Source: Pseudomonas sp. Os17
Lineage (GTDB): Bacteria > Pseudomonadota > Gammaproteobacteria > Pseudomonadales > Pseudomonadaceae
Direction of reading: 5' to 3'
Length of the DNA stretch: 64,000 bases
Assembly: GCF_001547895.1 (NCBI RefSeq)
Contig: NZ_AP014627.1
Coordinates: forward strand, 623,501 to 687,500
Below, in pieces: positions 29,082 through 39,273 of the stretch (positions within the stretch are counted from its first letter, which is position 1; every line of letters begins with the position of its first letter). A program made the translations under genes and the position numbers. The notes under the pieces were generated by a model. It had not been told where the DNA came from and did not search any database. It worked only from the letters and a program-made list of their open reading frames with translations.

Positions 29082-31568
29082 ATGCCTGACTTGCTAGACC
29101 GCTACCCGCTGACCGCGGGTACTTACCACGAGCTGCTGGATGACCAGGGTGCGGTGCGGGCGCACTGGCGGCGCCTGCTCGAACAGCTGCAGCGCAGCAG
29201 CCCCGCGCAGCTGGCTCAGCGCCAGGCGCTGCTGACCCGGCAGATCCACGAGAACGGTGTCACCTACAACGTCTATGCCGACCCCAAGGGCGCCGACCGC
29301 CCCTGGGAGCTGGACCTGTTGCCCCATGTGATCCCCGCGGCGGAGTGGCAGCAGTTGTCGGCCGGGATTGCCCAGCGGGCGCGGCTGCTCAATGCCGTGC
29401 TGGCGGATCTGTACGGCCCGCAACGCCTGATCAGTGAAGGGCTGTTGCCCGCCGAGCTGGTGTTCGGGCACAACAATTTCCTCTGGCCGTGCCAGGGCAT
29501 CCAGCCGCCCGAGGCGACGTTCCTGCACCTGTACGCGGTGGATCTGGCGCGCACCCCCGATGGTCGCTGGTGGGTCACTGCCGATCGCACCCAGGCGCCG
29601 TCGGGTGCCGGTTATGCCCTGGAAAACCGCATGATCGTGTCCCGGGCCTTTCCCGATCTGTACCGCGACTTGCAGGTCCAGCATCTGGCCGGGTTCTTCC
29701 GGACCCTGCAGGAAACCCTGGCCCGCCAGGCCCCACGGGATGCCGAGGCGCCGCTGATCGTGCTGCTGACTCCGGGGCGTTTCAACGAGAGTTACTTCGA
29801 GCACCTGTACCTGGCGCGCCAGCTGGGCTACCCGCTGGTGGAAGGCGGCGATCTGACGGTGCGCGACGCCACGGTCTACCTCAAGACCCTCAGTGGTCTG
29901 CGTCGGGTGCACGCCATCATGCGGCGCCTGGACGATGACTTTTGCGATCCCCTGGAGCTGCGTACCGATTCGGCCCTGGGGGTGCCCGGCCTGCTCGACG
30001 CGGTGCGCCAGGGCCGGGTGCTGGTGGCCAATGCCCTGGGCAGCGGGGTTCTGGAGTCTCCCGGGCTGCTGGGCTTCCTGCCGAAGATCAGTCAGTTCCT
30101 GCTGGGCGAGGACCTGCTCCTGCCGTCCATCGCCACCTGGTGGTGCGGTGAGGCTCCTGTGCTGCAACAGGCCCTGGAAAAACTCCCGGAACTGTTGATC
30201 AAGCCGGGTTTTCCGTCCCAGAGCTTTACCCCGGTGCTGGGCCGCGACCTGAGTCCCGAGCAGCGCCAGCGCCTTGCCGAGCGCATGCGCGCGCGGCCTT
30301 ATGCCTATGTCGCCCAGGAGTTGCCGCAACTGTCCCAGGCGCCGGTCTGGCAGGCCGAGGACGGCCGGCTGCAATCCCGGGCGATCGGCATGCGGGTCTA
30401 CGCGGTGGCCAGTGATGAGGGTTACCGGGTCTTGCCCGGCGGCCTGACCCGGGTCGCCGCCGACGCTGACGCCGACGCGGTGTCGATGCAGCGCGGCGGC
30501 GCCAGCAAGGACACCTGGGTGCTGGGGGAGCGAGCCCCTAGCGGCGAGCAGTGGAAGGCCCAGCGCACCATTGGCGTCTACGATCTGGTGCGTCGCGACC
30601 CCTACCTGCCATCGCGGGTGGTGGAGAACCTGTACTGGTTCGGTCGTTACTGCGAGCGCTGCGACGACAGTGCGCGGTTGTTGCGGATCATGCTGGCGCG
30701 CTACGTCGATGGTGATGACCCGCAAGCCTTGCGGGCCGCGGTGGACCTGGGTGAAAGCCTGATGCTGCTGCCGGAGGAGGGCGAACTGCCCGAGCGCCTG
30801 CTGGCGGCCCTGCTGGGCGAGGACTGGTCGTTCAGCCTGCGTTCCAACCTGCAGCGCCTGCAATGGGCGGCGTCCCAGGTACGCGGCAAGCTGTCCCGGG
30901 AAAACTGGCAGGCCCTGGTGGAGTTGCAGCGCGAGGCCCAGGAGCTGGACACCCAGGAGCCGGATTTCGGTGAGCTGCTGGACTTTCTCAATCGGCTGGT
31001 GATGTCCCTGGCGGCACTCTCGGGCTTTGCCCTGGACGACATGACCCGGGATGAAGGCTGGCGTTTCCTGATGATCGGCCGCCGTATCGAGCGCCTGCAA
31101 TTTCTCAGCAGCAGCCTGGCGGCCTTCCTGCGGGGCACCGCGGCCTTCGATCAGGCGGGCCTGGAGTGGCTGCTGGAGTTGGGCAACAGCAGCATCACCT
31201 ATCGCTCGCGTTACCTGGCGGTGGCGCAGTTGATCCCGGTGCTCGACCTGTTGCTGCTCGACGAGCAGAACCCCCATGCGGTGCTGTTCCAGCTCAAGCT
31301 GGTGACCCGCACCCTCAAGCGTCTGAACGACGACTTCGCCGTGCCCCGCGATCTGACGCTGCCCAAGCTGGTGGAGCGCCTGGCGCGTTTCGACCTGGGT
31401 TGCCTGGAGAACTCGCTGTTCGGCCAGGCCAGTGTCCGGGCGGCGGTGGAAGGGCTGGCGGACCTTTTGCAGGAGATCACCGAGGTCAGCGGCCAGGTTT
31501 CCGATCGCCTGGCCCTGCGGCATTTCGCCCATGTGGATGATGTCAGCCAGCAAACGGTGTCGGTCTGA
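29082..31568 (+). CDS. Circularly permuted ATP-grasp / alpha-E fusion protein
   Basis: An 828-residue fusion of two proteins that are separate in many bacteria. Residues 1 to about 490 are a circularly permuted ATP-grasp domain (COG2308 type; motifs HNNFLWPCQGIQPPEATFLH, VLLTPGRFNESYFEH, LVEGGDLTVRD, KPGFPSQSF). Residues from about 497 form the all-helical alpha-E domain (COG2307; SRVVENLYWFGRYCERCDDS). ATP-grasp enzymes of this class are predicted to join carboxyl and amine groups; the alpha-E partner is of unknown function. The stop overlaps the next start (TGATG), so the fusion and the downstream transglutaminase are coupled. Confidence 0.9.
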   Translation: MPDLLDRYPLTAGTYHELLDDQGAVRAHWRRLLEQLQRSSPAQLAQRQALLTRQIHENGVTYNVYADPKGADRPWELDLLPHVIPAAEWQQLSAGIAQRARLLNAVLADLYGPQRLISEGLLPAELVFGHNNFLWPCQGIQPPEATFLHLYAVDLARTPDGRWWVTADRTQAPSGAGYALENRMIVSRAFPDLYRDLQVQHLAGFFRTLQETLARQAPRDAEAPLIVLLTPGRFNESYFEHLYLARQLGYPLVEGGDLTVRDATVYLKTLSGLRRVHAIMRRLDDDFCDPLELRTDSALGVPGLLDAVRQGRVLVANALGSGVLESPGLLGFLPKISQFLLGEDLLLPSIATWWCGEAPVLQQALEKLPELLIKPGFPSQSFTPVLGRDLSPEQRQRLAERMRARPYAYVAQELPQLSQAPVWQAEDGRLQSRAIGMRVYAVASDEGYRVLPGGLTRVAADADADAVSMQRGGASKDTWVLGERAPSGEQWKAQRTIGVYDLVRRDPYLPSRVVENLYWFGRYCERCDDSARLLRIMLARYVDGDDPQALRAAVDLGESLMLLPEEGELPERLLAALLGEDWSFSLRSNLQRLQWAASQVRGKLSRENWQALVELQREAQELDTQEPDFGELLDFLNRLVMSLAALSGFALDDMTRDEGWRFLMIGRRIERLQFLSSSLAAFLRGTAAFDQAGLEWLLELGNSSITYRSRYLAVAQLIPVLDLLLLDEQNPHAVLFQLKLVTRTLKRLNDDFAVPRDLTLPKLVERLARFDLGCLENSLFGQASVRAAVEGLADLLQEITEVSGQVSDRLALRHFAHVDDVSQQTVSV

Positions 31569-32458
31569 TGAGCGCTCGTTACCAGATATTCCACGACACC
31601 CATTATCGCTATGACAGCCCGGTGTCCCTGGCCCAGCAACTGGCGCACCTGTGGCCCCGGGCCTGTGCCTGGCAACGGTGCAGCGAGCGGCAGTTGCTGA
31701 TCAGTCCCGAGCCCACCAGCCGCCGCGACGAACAGGATGTGTTCGGCAATCCCCTGACCCGGCTGGCTTTTGAGCGGCCCCATGATGAATTGCAGGTCAA
31801 CGCCCAGCTCAGCGTCGAGGTGCTGGACCGGCCGCCGCTGGACTTCGCGCTCTCCGAGGCCTGGGACGCTGCCCGCAGCAGCCTGAGCTACAGCGGCAGG
31901 CCCCTGGCGCCCCAACTGCTGGATGCCTGCCGTTATCGCTTCGAGTCGCCTTATGTGCACCTCAAGCAAAGCTTCGTCGAGTTTTCCGCCAGCTGTTTCC
32001 CTCCCGGCCGGCCCTTGCTGCTGGGCGTCCAGGCGTTGATGGAGAAGATCTTCAGCGAGTTCACCTTCGATGCCGAGGCGACCCAGGTGGCAACGCCCCT
32101 GGTGGAGGTGCTGGAGCGCCGCCGTGGGGTGTGCCAGGACTTCGCGCACCTGATGCTCGCCTGCCTGCGTTCGCGGGGGCTGGCGGCGCGCTACATCAGC
32201 GGCTACCTACTGACCCAGCCACCGCCGGGGCAGCCGCGGCTGATAGGCGCCGATGCTTCCCACGCGTGGGTTTCAGTGTTTTGCCCGGTGCTGGGCTGGG
32301 TGGATTTCGACCCGACCAACAATGTGCAGCCGGCGTTGGAACACATCACCCTGGCCTGGGGCCGGGATTTTTCCGATGTGTCGCCGTTGCGTGGGGTGAT
32401 TCTGGGAGGGGGCAGCCATGACCCTGATGTCCGGGTCACCGTCATGCCTCTGGCATGA
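31568..32458 (+). CDS. Transglutaminase-like cysteine protease family protein
   Basis: A 296-residue stand-alone transglutaminase-like protein. An N-terminal beta-rich domain (YQIFHDTHYRYDSPVSLAQQ) precedes the catalytic domain with Cys189 (RRRGVCQDFAH), His232 (DASHAWVSV) and Asp248 (DFDPTN). No signal peptide is visible, so it acts in the cytoplasm. Its start overlaps the ATP-grasp/alpha-E stop. Together with the DUF2126 protein the cluster has two active-looking transglutaminase sites and one predicted ligase; the Anbu peptidase often found in related clusters is absent here. Confidence 0.9.
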   Translation: MSARYQIFHDTHYRYDSPVSLAQQLAHLWPRACAWQRCSERQLLISPEPTSRRDEQDVFGNPLTRLAFERPHDELQVNAQLSVEVLDRPPLDFALSEAWDAARSSLSYSGRPLAPQLLDACRYRFESPYVHLKQSFVEFSASCFPPGRPLLLGVQALMEKIFSEFTFDAEATQVATPLVEVLERRRGVCQDFAHLMLACLRSRGLAARYISGYLLTQPPPGQPRLIGADASHAWVSVFCPVLGWVDFDPTNNVQPALEHITLAWGRDFSDVSPLRGVILGGGSHDPDVRVTVMPLA

Positions 32459-32476
32459 CACGGCTGATTCCGACCT

Positions 32477-32562
32477 TGTAGAAGCCGGCTTGCCGGCGAA
32501 GGAGCCAGCGGATACTGCGTAGGGCTGGAGAGCGCTTTCGCTGGCACGCCAGCTCCTACGGG
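32477..32562. repeat. REPIN-type inverted REP pair
   Basis: TGTAGAAGCCGGCTTGCCGG at the left and an inverted GCTGGCACGCCAGCTCCTAC at the right flank a 30-base middle. The GTAGGAGCCGGCTTGCCGGCGA core is the usual Pseudomonas REP unit; here the left copy has a base change (GAAG for GGAG). It lies between convergent genes. Confidence 0.75.
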
Positions 32563-32567
32563 GCAGG

Positions 32568-32738
32568 TCAGGCCTGGGGGGCCTCGGGTTCGGCGTCGTC
32601 GATGCTCACTTCAGGATCCGCATCCGGTGCGCTGCTTTCTTCGGCGGCGGCTTTCTTGCGTTGCAGCTTTTCCTCTTTCTTCTGTTCCTTGGCCAAGTCA
32701 CGTTGACGTTTGGCGAAGGAGTAATTGGGTTTGGCCAT
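32568..32738 (-). CDS. Small charged hypothetical protein
   Basis: A 56-residue protein: AKPNYSFAKRQRDLAKEQKK, then Lys/Glu-rich helix and an acidic, Asp/Glu/Pro-rich C-terminus ending EAPQA. It is of the kind found near this locus in pseudomonads; function unknown. The start at 32738 gives MAKPNYSF; the frame is open 31 codons further upstream but has no supporting site. The strong positive-to-negative charge gradient is the only notable feature. Confidence 0.7.
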   Translation of the reverse strand: MAKPNYSFAKRQRDLAKEQKKEEKLQRKKAAAEESSAPDADPEVSIDDAEPEAPQA

Positions 32739-32806
32739 GGGCGATCCTCTGGGGTCGAAGGTGAGGTTGAGCGGCGCGTATTCTGCCTGTAATCGGGCGT
32801 TGACCG

Positions 32807-33394
32807 TTAACTGGGTTTGCTGTCGGCCCACTTGTCCGCCACCGACGGTTTCCAGGCGTCCAGGGCATCCAGCAGGCTGGCGGGCGAGTCGCTGATTTGC
32901 AGCATGTCACGGTGCGGGGCGCGGACGAAGCCTTCGCCGACGATATGGTCGAGAAATCCGCTGAGTTTTTCGTAGAAGCCGCTCACTTCCAGCAGGCCCA
33001 GGGGCTTGTGGTGATAGCCGAGCTGGCCCCAGGTCCAGACTTCGAACAACTCCTCCAGGGTGCCCAGGCCGCCGGGCAGGGCGATGAAGGCATCGCTGAG
33101 TTCGGCCATGCGCGCCTTGCGCGCGTGCATGCCATCCACCACTTCCAGGCGGGTCAGGCCGTTGTGGCCGATTTCCTTGTCTTTCAGGCTTTGCGGAATG
33201 ATCCCGATGACCTCGCCGCCGGCCGCCAGGGCCGCATCGGCGACGATGCCCATCAGGCCCACCGCGCCGCCGCCGTAGACCAGGGTCAGCTTGCGCTCGG
33301 CCAGGGCGCGGCCCAGGGCCTGGGCGGCTTCACGATACAGAGGGTTGGTGCCGGTGCTGGCGCCACAGAATACACAGACGGATGTTAACGACAT
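32807..33394 (-). CDS. LOG family protein (nucleotide 5'-monophosphate phosphoribohydrolase type)
   Basis: A 195-residue Rossmann-fold protein of the TIGR00730/LOG family, often misnamed lysine decarboxylase. It contains [10 protein letters not shown] near the start, [10 protein letters not shown], and the signature [16 protein letters not shown]. Characterised members remove ribose 5-phosphate from cytokinin nucleotides or AMP-like molecules. In P. aeruginosa the related gene (PA4923) is also next to azurin. Activity here is inferred from the motif. Confidence 0.9.
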   Translation of the reverse strand: MSLTSVCVFCGASTGTNPLYREAAQALGRALAERKLTLVYGGGAVGLMGIVADAALAAGGEVIGIIPQSLKDKEIGHNGLTRLEVVDGMHARKARMAELSDAFIALPGGLGTLEELFEVWTWGQLGYHHKPLGLLEVSGFYEKLSGFLDHIVGEGFVRAPHRDMLQISDSPASLLDALDAWKPSVADKWADSKPS

Positions 33395-33454
33395 GCCTTA
33401 CTCCGAGGTCATTGAGGGCCTCAGAGTAAAGGCAGGCAGGCGTGGCTCCAAGCA

Positions 33455-33544
33455 TTAAACCTCGTGTTGCGGGGTTTCATGGGTGCCGGTGGCGCCACAG
33501 GCGTAGGCGGCGAGCAAACTGCGAAACAGGCTGTTGAAGGGCAT
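33455..33544 (-). CDS. Possible 29-residue small protein
   Basis: An ATG at 33544 opens a 29-codon frame, MPFNSLFRSLLAAYACG..., ending HETPQHEV. It has a short amphipathic hydrophobic start. No strong ribosome site is visible, and a hairpin (AAACCCCG..CGAGGTTT on the minus strand) covers its 3' end, so it may equally be just the tail of a terminator. The rest of the 350-base gap between the LOG gene and azurin holds the ANR box and no other frame. Confidence 0.25.
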   Translation of the reverse strand: MPFNSLFRSLLAAYACGATGTHETPQHEV

Positions 33545-33651
33545 GACCAAGGCTCCGGAAAGTGCAGGTGGGCGAAGTCTAGGCTGCCGTAGCGAAGCGG
33601 GCTGTTTGATTGTCTCGATCGGCCTGATAGCAGAGAGTTGTATACAGTTTT

Positions 33652-33665
33652 TTGATGCACATCAT
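33652..33665 (+). promoter_or_regulatory. ANR/FNR box upstream of azurin
   Basis: TTGATGCACATCAT matches TTGAT-N4-ATCAA at nine of ten fixed positions. Azurin is known to be ANR-dependent in P. aeruginosa. The centre is about 87 bases before the ATG, which would fit activation at -41.5 with a start near 33700. Confidence 0.75.
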
Positions 33666-33745
33666 AGGAACTTGGGAGAAATTCAGGCAGTCTTCGCTCC
33701 CATGGATTCAGATGGATTTTGTTAACCCTGCCTTGGAGATTCACC

Positions 33746-34192
33746 ATGTTTGCCAAACTCGTTGCGGTATCCCTGTTGACACTGGCCAGCAGCCAACTGA
33801 TGGCTGCCGAATGCAAGGTCGATGTCGACTCTACCGACCAGATGTCCTTCAACACCAAGGAAATCACCATCGACAAGAGCTGCAAGACCTTCACCGTGAA
33901 CCTGACTCACTCCGGCAGCCTGCCGAAGAACGTCATGGGCCATAACTGGGTCCTGAGCAAAACCGCAGACATGGCCGGCATCGCCACCGACGGCATGGCC
34001 GCTGGCATCGACAAGAGCTACCTGAAGGAAGGCGACACTCGCGTCATCGCCCACACCAAGATCATCGGTGCCGGCGAGAAAGACTCGGTCACCTTCGACG
34101 TGTCGAAGCTGACCGCGGGCGAAAGCTACCAGTTCTTCTGCTCGTTCCCAGGCCACAACTCGATGATGAAAGGCGCTGTGATCCTGAAGTAA
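33746..34192 (+). CDS. azu: Azurin
   Basis: Periplasmic type 1 blue copper protein that carries electrons to nitrite reductase or peroxidase. The 148-residue precursor has a 20-residue signal peptide ending SSQLMA and a 128-residue mature protein, the standard azurin length. Copper ligands are seen: His in MGHNWVLS, and Cys, His and Met in [14 protein letters not shown]. The disulfide cysteines (AECK and KSCK) are present. The start at 33746 gives a proper signal peptide; an upstream frame is rejected. Controlled by an ANR box; followed by a terminator. Confidence 0.97.
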   Translation: MFAKLVAVSLLTLASSQLMAAECKVDVDSTDQMSFNTKEITIDKSCKTFTVNLTHSGSLPKNVMGHNWVLSKTADMAGIATDGMAAGIDKSYLKEGDTRVIAHTKIIGAGEKDSVTFDVSKLTAGESYQFFCSFPGHNSMMKGAVILK

Positions 34193-34216
34193 GCATCAGG
34201 CACGGCTGCAACAAGA

Positions 34217-34241
34217 AAGCGCCCCTAGGGGCGCTTTTTTT
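34217..34241 (+). terminator. Intrinsic terminator after azurin
   Basis: AAGCGCCCC TA GGGGCGCTT followed by TTTTT, a perfect nine-pair stem 25 bases after the azurin stop. Confidence 0.9.
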
Positions 34242-34252
34242 GTGGGGGCATC

Positions 34253-34336
34253 TGTAGGAGCGGGCTTGCCCGCGAACAGGCCCTTGAGCCTTGTGCAGCA
34301 TCAAGCGGCCCTTTCGCCGGCAAGCCGGCTCCTACA
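34253..34336. repeat. REPIN-type inverted REP pair
   Basis: TGTAGGAGCGGGCTTGCCCG at the left and CGCCGGCAAGCCGGCTCCTA at the right in inverted orientation, about 80 bases apart. It lies between the convergent azurin and nadE genes. Confidence 0.85.
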
Positions 34337-34348
34337 GAACGTGGTGGG

Positions 34349-35176
34349 TCACGGGGCGAACGGCATGACACGCTTGTGGTGGGTCTTGCGGTAGGTGTCG
34401 CAGATGATCTTGAAGGCTTCCTCGCGCACCGGCTGGCCGTGCAGGAAGGCGTCGATCTCGGCGTAGGTGACGCCGTGGGACGCTTCATCCGGCTTGCCCG
34501 GCGACAGGTCTTCAAGGTCGGCGGTAGGGACTTTTTCCACCAGGGATTCGGGCGCGCCGAAATAGCGGGCAATGGAGCGCACCTGGTTCTTCACCAGGCC
34601 GCTCAGGGGCGCGAGGTCGCAGGCGCCGTCACCGAACTTGGTGAAGAAGCCCATCACCGCTTCGGCGGCGTGGTCGGTGCCGATCACCAGGCCGTGGGCG
34701 GCACCAGCGATGGTGTACTGGGCGACCATGCGCATCCGTGCCTTGGTGTTGCCGAGGACGAAGTCCCGGGACACCGCGTGCTGCCCTTCGAAGGCCGCCA
34801 CTTCGCTGGCCAGGGCCTTGACCGCCGGGCCGATGTTCACCGTGTGGCGTTCGTCGGGGTTGATGAAGTCCACCGAGGCCTGGGCGTCGTGTTCGTCGAA
34901 CTGGGTTTCATAGGGCAGGCGCACCGCGATGAAGCGGTAGCTGTCGTCACCGCTGCGCTCGCGCAGTTCACGCATCGCCCGTTGGGCCAGCAGGCCCGCG
35001 GTCAGCGAGTCGACGCCGCCGCTGATGCCCAGCACCAGGGTCTTGAGCCCGGAATTGACCAGGCAATCCTGGATAAAACCGATGCGTCGGGCGACTTCCG
35101 CCTCCAGGGCGGCGTGGTCGGAAAAAGGGGCTTGGACCTTGAGCTGCTGCGCAATCTCACGCTGTACGGCTTGCAT
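34349..35176 (-). CDS. nadE: NH3-dependent NAD+ synthetase
   Basis: NadE amidates nicotinate adenine dinucleotide to NAD+ with ammonia and ATP. The 275-residue protein has the ATP-pyrophosphatase loop [10 protein letters not shown] near residue 51, [10 protein letters not shown], and [20 protein letters not shown]. It lacks the extra N-terminal glutaminase domain, so it uses free ammonia. It starts three bases after pncB ends, forming a salvage operon, the same order as in P. aeruginosa. Confidence 0.96.
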   Translation of the reverse strand: MQAVQREIAQQLKVQAPFSDHAALEAEVARRIGFIQDCLVNSGLKTLVLGISGGVDSLTAGLLAQRAMRELRERSGDDSYRFIAVRLPYETQFDEHDAQASVDFINPDERHTVNIGPAVKALASEVAAFEGQHAVSRDFVLGNTKARMRMVAQYTIAGAAHGLVIGTDHAAEAVMGFFTKFGDGACDLAPLSGLVKNQVRSIARYFGAPESLVEKVPTADLEDLSPGKPDEASHGVTYAEIDAFLHGQPVREEAFKIICDTYRKTHHKRVMPFAP

Positions 35177-35179
35177 GAT

Positions 35180-36394
35180 TCACTCCTTGCCAGGTTGGGC
35201 AGGTACTTGGAAAACGTGGCGCAAGTAAGCGACGAAGTTGGGATCCTTGCAATGGGTCTTGCCCGCTTCATCGGAGATCTTGGCGACGGGCTGGCCATTG
35301 CAGGCGGCCATTTTAAGCACGATGCTCATCGGCTCGACACCGGGAATATCACAGGTCAGGTTGGTGCCGATGCCAAAGCTGACGTTGATCCGTCCCCGCA
35401 GCGCGCGGAATATTTCCAGGGCCCGGGGCAGGGTCAGGCTGTCGGAGAACACCAGGGTCTTGCTCATCGGCTCGATGCCCAGCTTGTGGTAGTGGGCGAT
35501 GGCTTTTTCCGCCCAGAGGATCGGGTCCCCGGAATCGTGGCGCAGGCCGTCGAACAGCTTGGCGAAGAACAGGTCGAAATCCCCCAGGAAGGCATCGGTG
35601 GTGATGCAGTCGGTCAGGGCGATGCCCAGCAGGCCGCGGTATTCCCGGACCCAGCAGTCGAGGGCGGCGATCTGGCTGTCGATCAGCCGGGGCCCCAGTT
35701 GCTGGTGGGCCATGATCCATTCGTGGGCCATGGTGCCCAGGGGCTTCATGTTCAGTTCGCGGGACAGGTGCACGTTGCTGGTGCCGACAAAACGCCCGGG
35801 GAAATCGTGCTTGAGCACGTTCACCACTTCTTCCTGGACCCGATAGGAAAAGCGCCGGCGAGTGCCGAAATCCGCCATTTGCAGCTCGGACAGTTCCTCG
35901 CTGCTGGCGTTGGCGGTCAGCCAATCGAACTTGCGGTACAGCTGCTCCCGGGCCTGGACCAACTGGATCTCGCGGTAACGGTAGCGGTTGCGCACTTCGC
36001 TGATGATGGCCAGCATCGGCACTTCGAACAGGATCACGTGCAGCCAGGGACCGCGCAGGCGGATGAACAGCTCGCCGTTCTCGATGCCGGTGTGCACGTA
36101 GCGCAGGTTGAAGCGAAACAGCCCGAGAAAGCGCAAAAAGTCCGGCTTGAGAAAGCTGATGCGTTCGAGAAAACCCAACTGGTCGGCGCTCAGGCTCAGT
36201 TCCGCCAGGCGCTCGAACTGGTAGCGGATCTCTGCCAGGTACGGCCGCAGGTCCTCGCTGTTACGGCAACGAAACTCCCATTCCACTTCCACGTTGGGGT
36301 AGTTGTGCAGCACCGCCTGCATCATGGTCAGTTTGTAGAAGTCGGTGTCGAGCAGGTTCTGCACGATGCGATCGGCAAACACACTCTCGCTCAT
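35180..36394 (-). CDS. pncB: Nicotinate phosphoribosyltransferase
   Basis: PncB converts nicotinate and PRPP to nicotinate mononucleotide, the entry step of the Preiss-Handler salvage route; NadD and the neighbouring NadE complete it. The 404-residue protein begins [20 protein letters not shown] and has [13 protein letters not shown], the conserved N-terminal segment, and [10 protein letters not shown] near the C-terminal phosphate site. The start at 36394 follows GGAG; the frame is open 18 codons further upstream. Confidence 0.95.
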   Translation of the reverse strand: MSESVFADRIVQNLLDTDFYKLTMMQAVLHNYPNVEVEWEFRCRNSEDLRPYLAEIRYQFERLAELSLSADQLGFLERISFLKPDFLRFLGLFRFNLRYVHTGIENGELFIRLRGPWLHVILFEVPMLAIISEVRNRYRYREIQLVQAREQLYRKFDWLTANASSEELSELQMADFGTRRRFSYRVQEEVVNVLKHDFPGRFVGTSNVHLSRELNMKPLGTMAHEWIMAHQQLGPRLIDSQIAALDCWVREYRGLLGIALTDCITTDAFLGDFDLFFAKLFDGLRHDSGDPILWAEKAIAHYHKLGIEPMSKTLVFSDSLTLPRALEIFRALRGRINVSFGIGTNLTCDIPGVEPMSIVLKMAACNGQPVAKISDEAGKTHCKDPNFVAYLRHVFQVPAQPGKE

Positions 36395-36517
36395 AACGGG
36401 AATCTCCATGCTGGCCGCGACGGACAGCGGCGGCTTCAGCTCTTTCAATGAAGGCGCTAGTGGCGCATAGACGTCCTGCGCTTGACCAGCGATTTTTGCG
36501 GCGGGCCATTCTCCTGC

Positions 36518-36601
36518 CGTAGGAGCTGGCTTGCCAGCGAACGGATCTTCAGCCTTGTGCCGGGCTTAAGGGCCCCATCGCCGGCAAGCCGGCTCCTACG
36601 G
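36518..36601. repeat. REPIN-type inverted REP pair
   Basis: CGTAGGAGCTGGCTTGCCAG and the inverted CGCCGGCAAGCCGGCTCCTA flank a middle of about 35 bases that contains an imperfect CCGGGC/GGCCCC stem. It lies between pncB and the LysR gene and ends just past the LysR stop codon. Confidence 0.85.
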
Positions 36602-37498
36602 GAGGGGGGCGTCGTTGTGTTCGAGCATCCAGCGCACGAAGTCGCGGACCTTGGGCACTTCCGCCGAGTGTTCGGGGTAGGCCAGGTAGTAGGCGTCCTG
36701 GCTGGGCATGGCGTATTTCCAGGCGATCACCAGTTTGCCCTCGGCCAGTTCCTCTTCCACCAGGAAGCGCGGCAGCAGGGCCACACCGCAACCGACCTGG
36801 GCGGCGCGGATGCACATATAGAAGGTTTCGAAACGTGGGCCGTGATAGCTGTGTTCGGTCTGGTAGCCCTGCTGTTCGAACCATTCGTGCCAGCCCTGGG
36901 GCCGCGAGGTGTTCTGCAGCAGTACCAGCTCGGTCAGTTGCCGAGGGTCGCTCAAGGGTTCGGCGGGCAGGCTGTCCGGGGCGCAGACCGCCACCAGTTC
37001 CTCGCTGAACAGCTTCAGGCTTTCGGTGCCGGGGCGCGCGCCCTGGCCGAAGTAGAACGCCAGGTCGGCGTGGCCCTGGAGCAGTTCGTCCGGCTCCTGC
37101 TCGTTGCACAGGTCCAGGTGGATATGCGGGTGGCGCAGGCGCCAGCCCTTGAGGCGCGGCACCAGCCAGCGGGCACCGAAGGTGTAGGGCGTGGACACCC
37201 GCAGCACTTCGGTCTCGCCGCCGTAGGAGCGCAGGTAATGGGTGGACATCTCCACCTGGGTGAGGATCTTGCGGACCTCCACCAGGTACAGGTCGCCGGC
37301 CGGGGTCAGCTGCAGGCGGCGCCGCACCCGGCGGAACAGCAGGTGCTGCAGCAGCTCTTCGAGTTGCGCCACCTGCTTGCTTACCGCGCTCTGGGTCAGA
37401 TTGAGTTCCTCGGCGGCGCGGGTGAAGCTCAGGTGCCGGGTCACGGCCTCGAAGCACTGCAGGGCGGTGATCGACGGCAGGTAGCGTTTGTTCAGCAT
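36596..37498 (-). CDS. LysR-type regulator of the pipecolate genes
   Basis: A 300-residue LysR-type regulator: winged helix-turn-helix at about residues 8-65 (FEAVTRHLSFTRAAEELNLT, QSAVSKQVAQLEELL) and a periplasmic-binding-like effector domain. It is divergent from amaB with about 170 bases between, the same arrangement as the regulator beside amaB/amaA in P. putida (PP_5259). It therefore probably responds to a lysine-pathway intermediate such as pipecolate or piperideine-6-carboxylate (inference). Confidence 0.9.
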   Translation of the reverse strand: MLNKRYLPSITALQCFEAVTRHLSFTRAAEELNLTQSAVSKQVAQLEELLQHLLFRRVRRRLQLTPAGDLYLVEVRKILTQVEMSTHYLRSYGGETEVLRVSTPYTFGARWLVPRLKGWRLRHPHIHLDLCNEQEPDELLQGHADLAFYFGQGARPGTESLKLFSEELVAVCAPDSLPAEPLSDPRQLTELVLLQNTSRPQGWHEWFEQQGYQTEHSYHGPRFETFYMCIRAAQVGCGVALLPRFLVEEELAEGKLVIAWKYAMPSQDAYYLAYPEHSAEVPKVRDFVRWMLEHNDAPLP

Positions 37499-37669
37499 GG
37501 GTGGTCCTTGTTCTTATCGGTGCTGGATACCGGCTCAGCATGAATAAACGGAATGATATCTCGCTTAAAGGTCGTTTGTTGGCAAGTCTCGGGCCAGCTA
37601 CAACTACAGGCCTTGATGGCCGTCGCAGCGGTCGGGATTTTTCGCTTTTCACCTGTAAGGAGTGACCCC

Positions 37670-39160
<1,491 letters not shown>

Positions 39161-39165
39161 GTCTT

Positions 39166-39224
39166 TTCGCGAGCAAGCTCGCTCCTACGGGGAGGGTTGT
39201 AGGAGCCAGCTTGCTGGCGAACAG
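39166..39224. repeat. Two adjacent REP-like units
   Basis: TTCGCGAGCAAGCTCGCTCC ends a first unit, and TTGTAGGAGCCAGCTTGCTG begins a second, in opposite orientation, six bases apart. Sits between amaB and amaA and may set their mRNA ratio. Confidence 0.8.
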
Positions 39225-39273
39225 CGGTCAATGCGTTTCAGCGTCTGTGGTTCGTTGATTTCGGAGTCTGGCA

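Noticed and set aside
29094..31553. An 819-codon open frame on the minus strand across the ATP-grasp/alpha-E gene
   Set aside because: Antisense shadow of a GC-rich gene; no ribosome site or family motif, and the plus-strand gene has conserved motifs.
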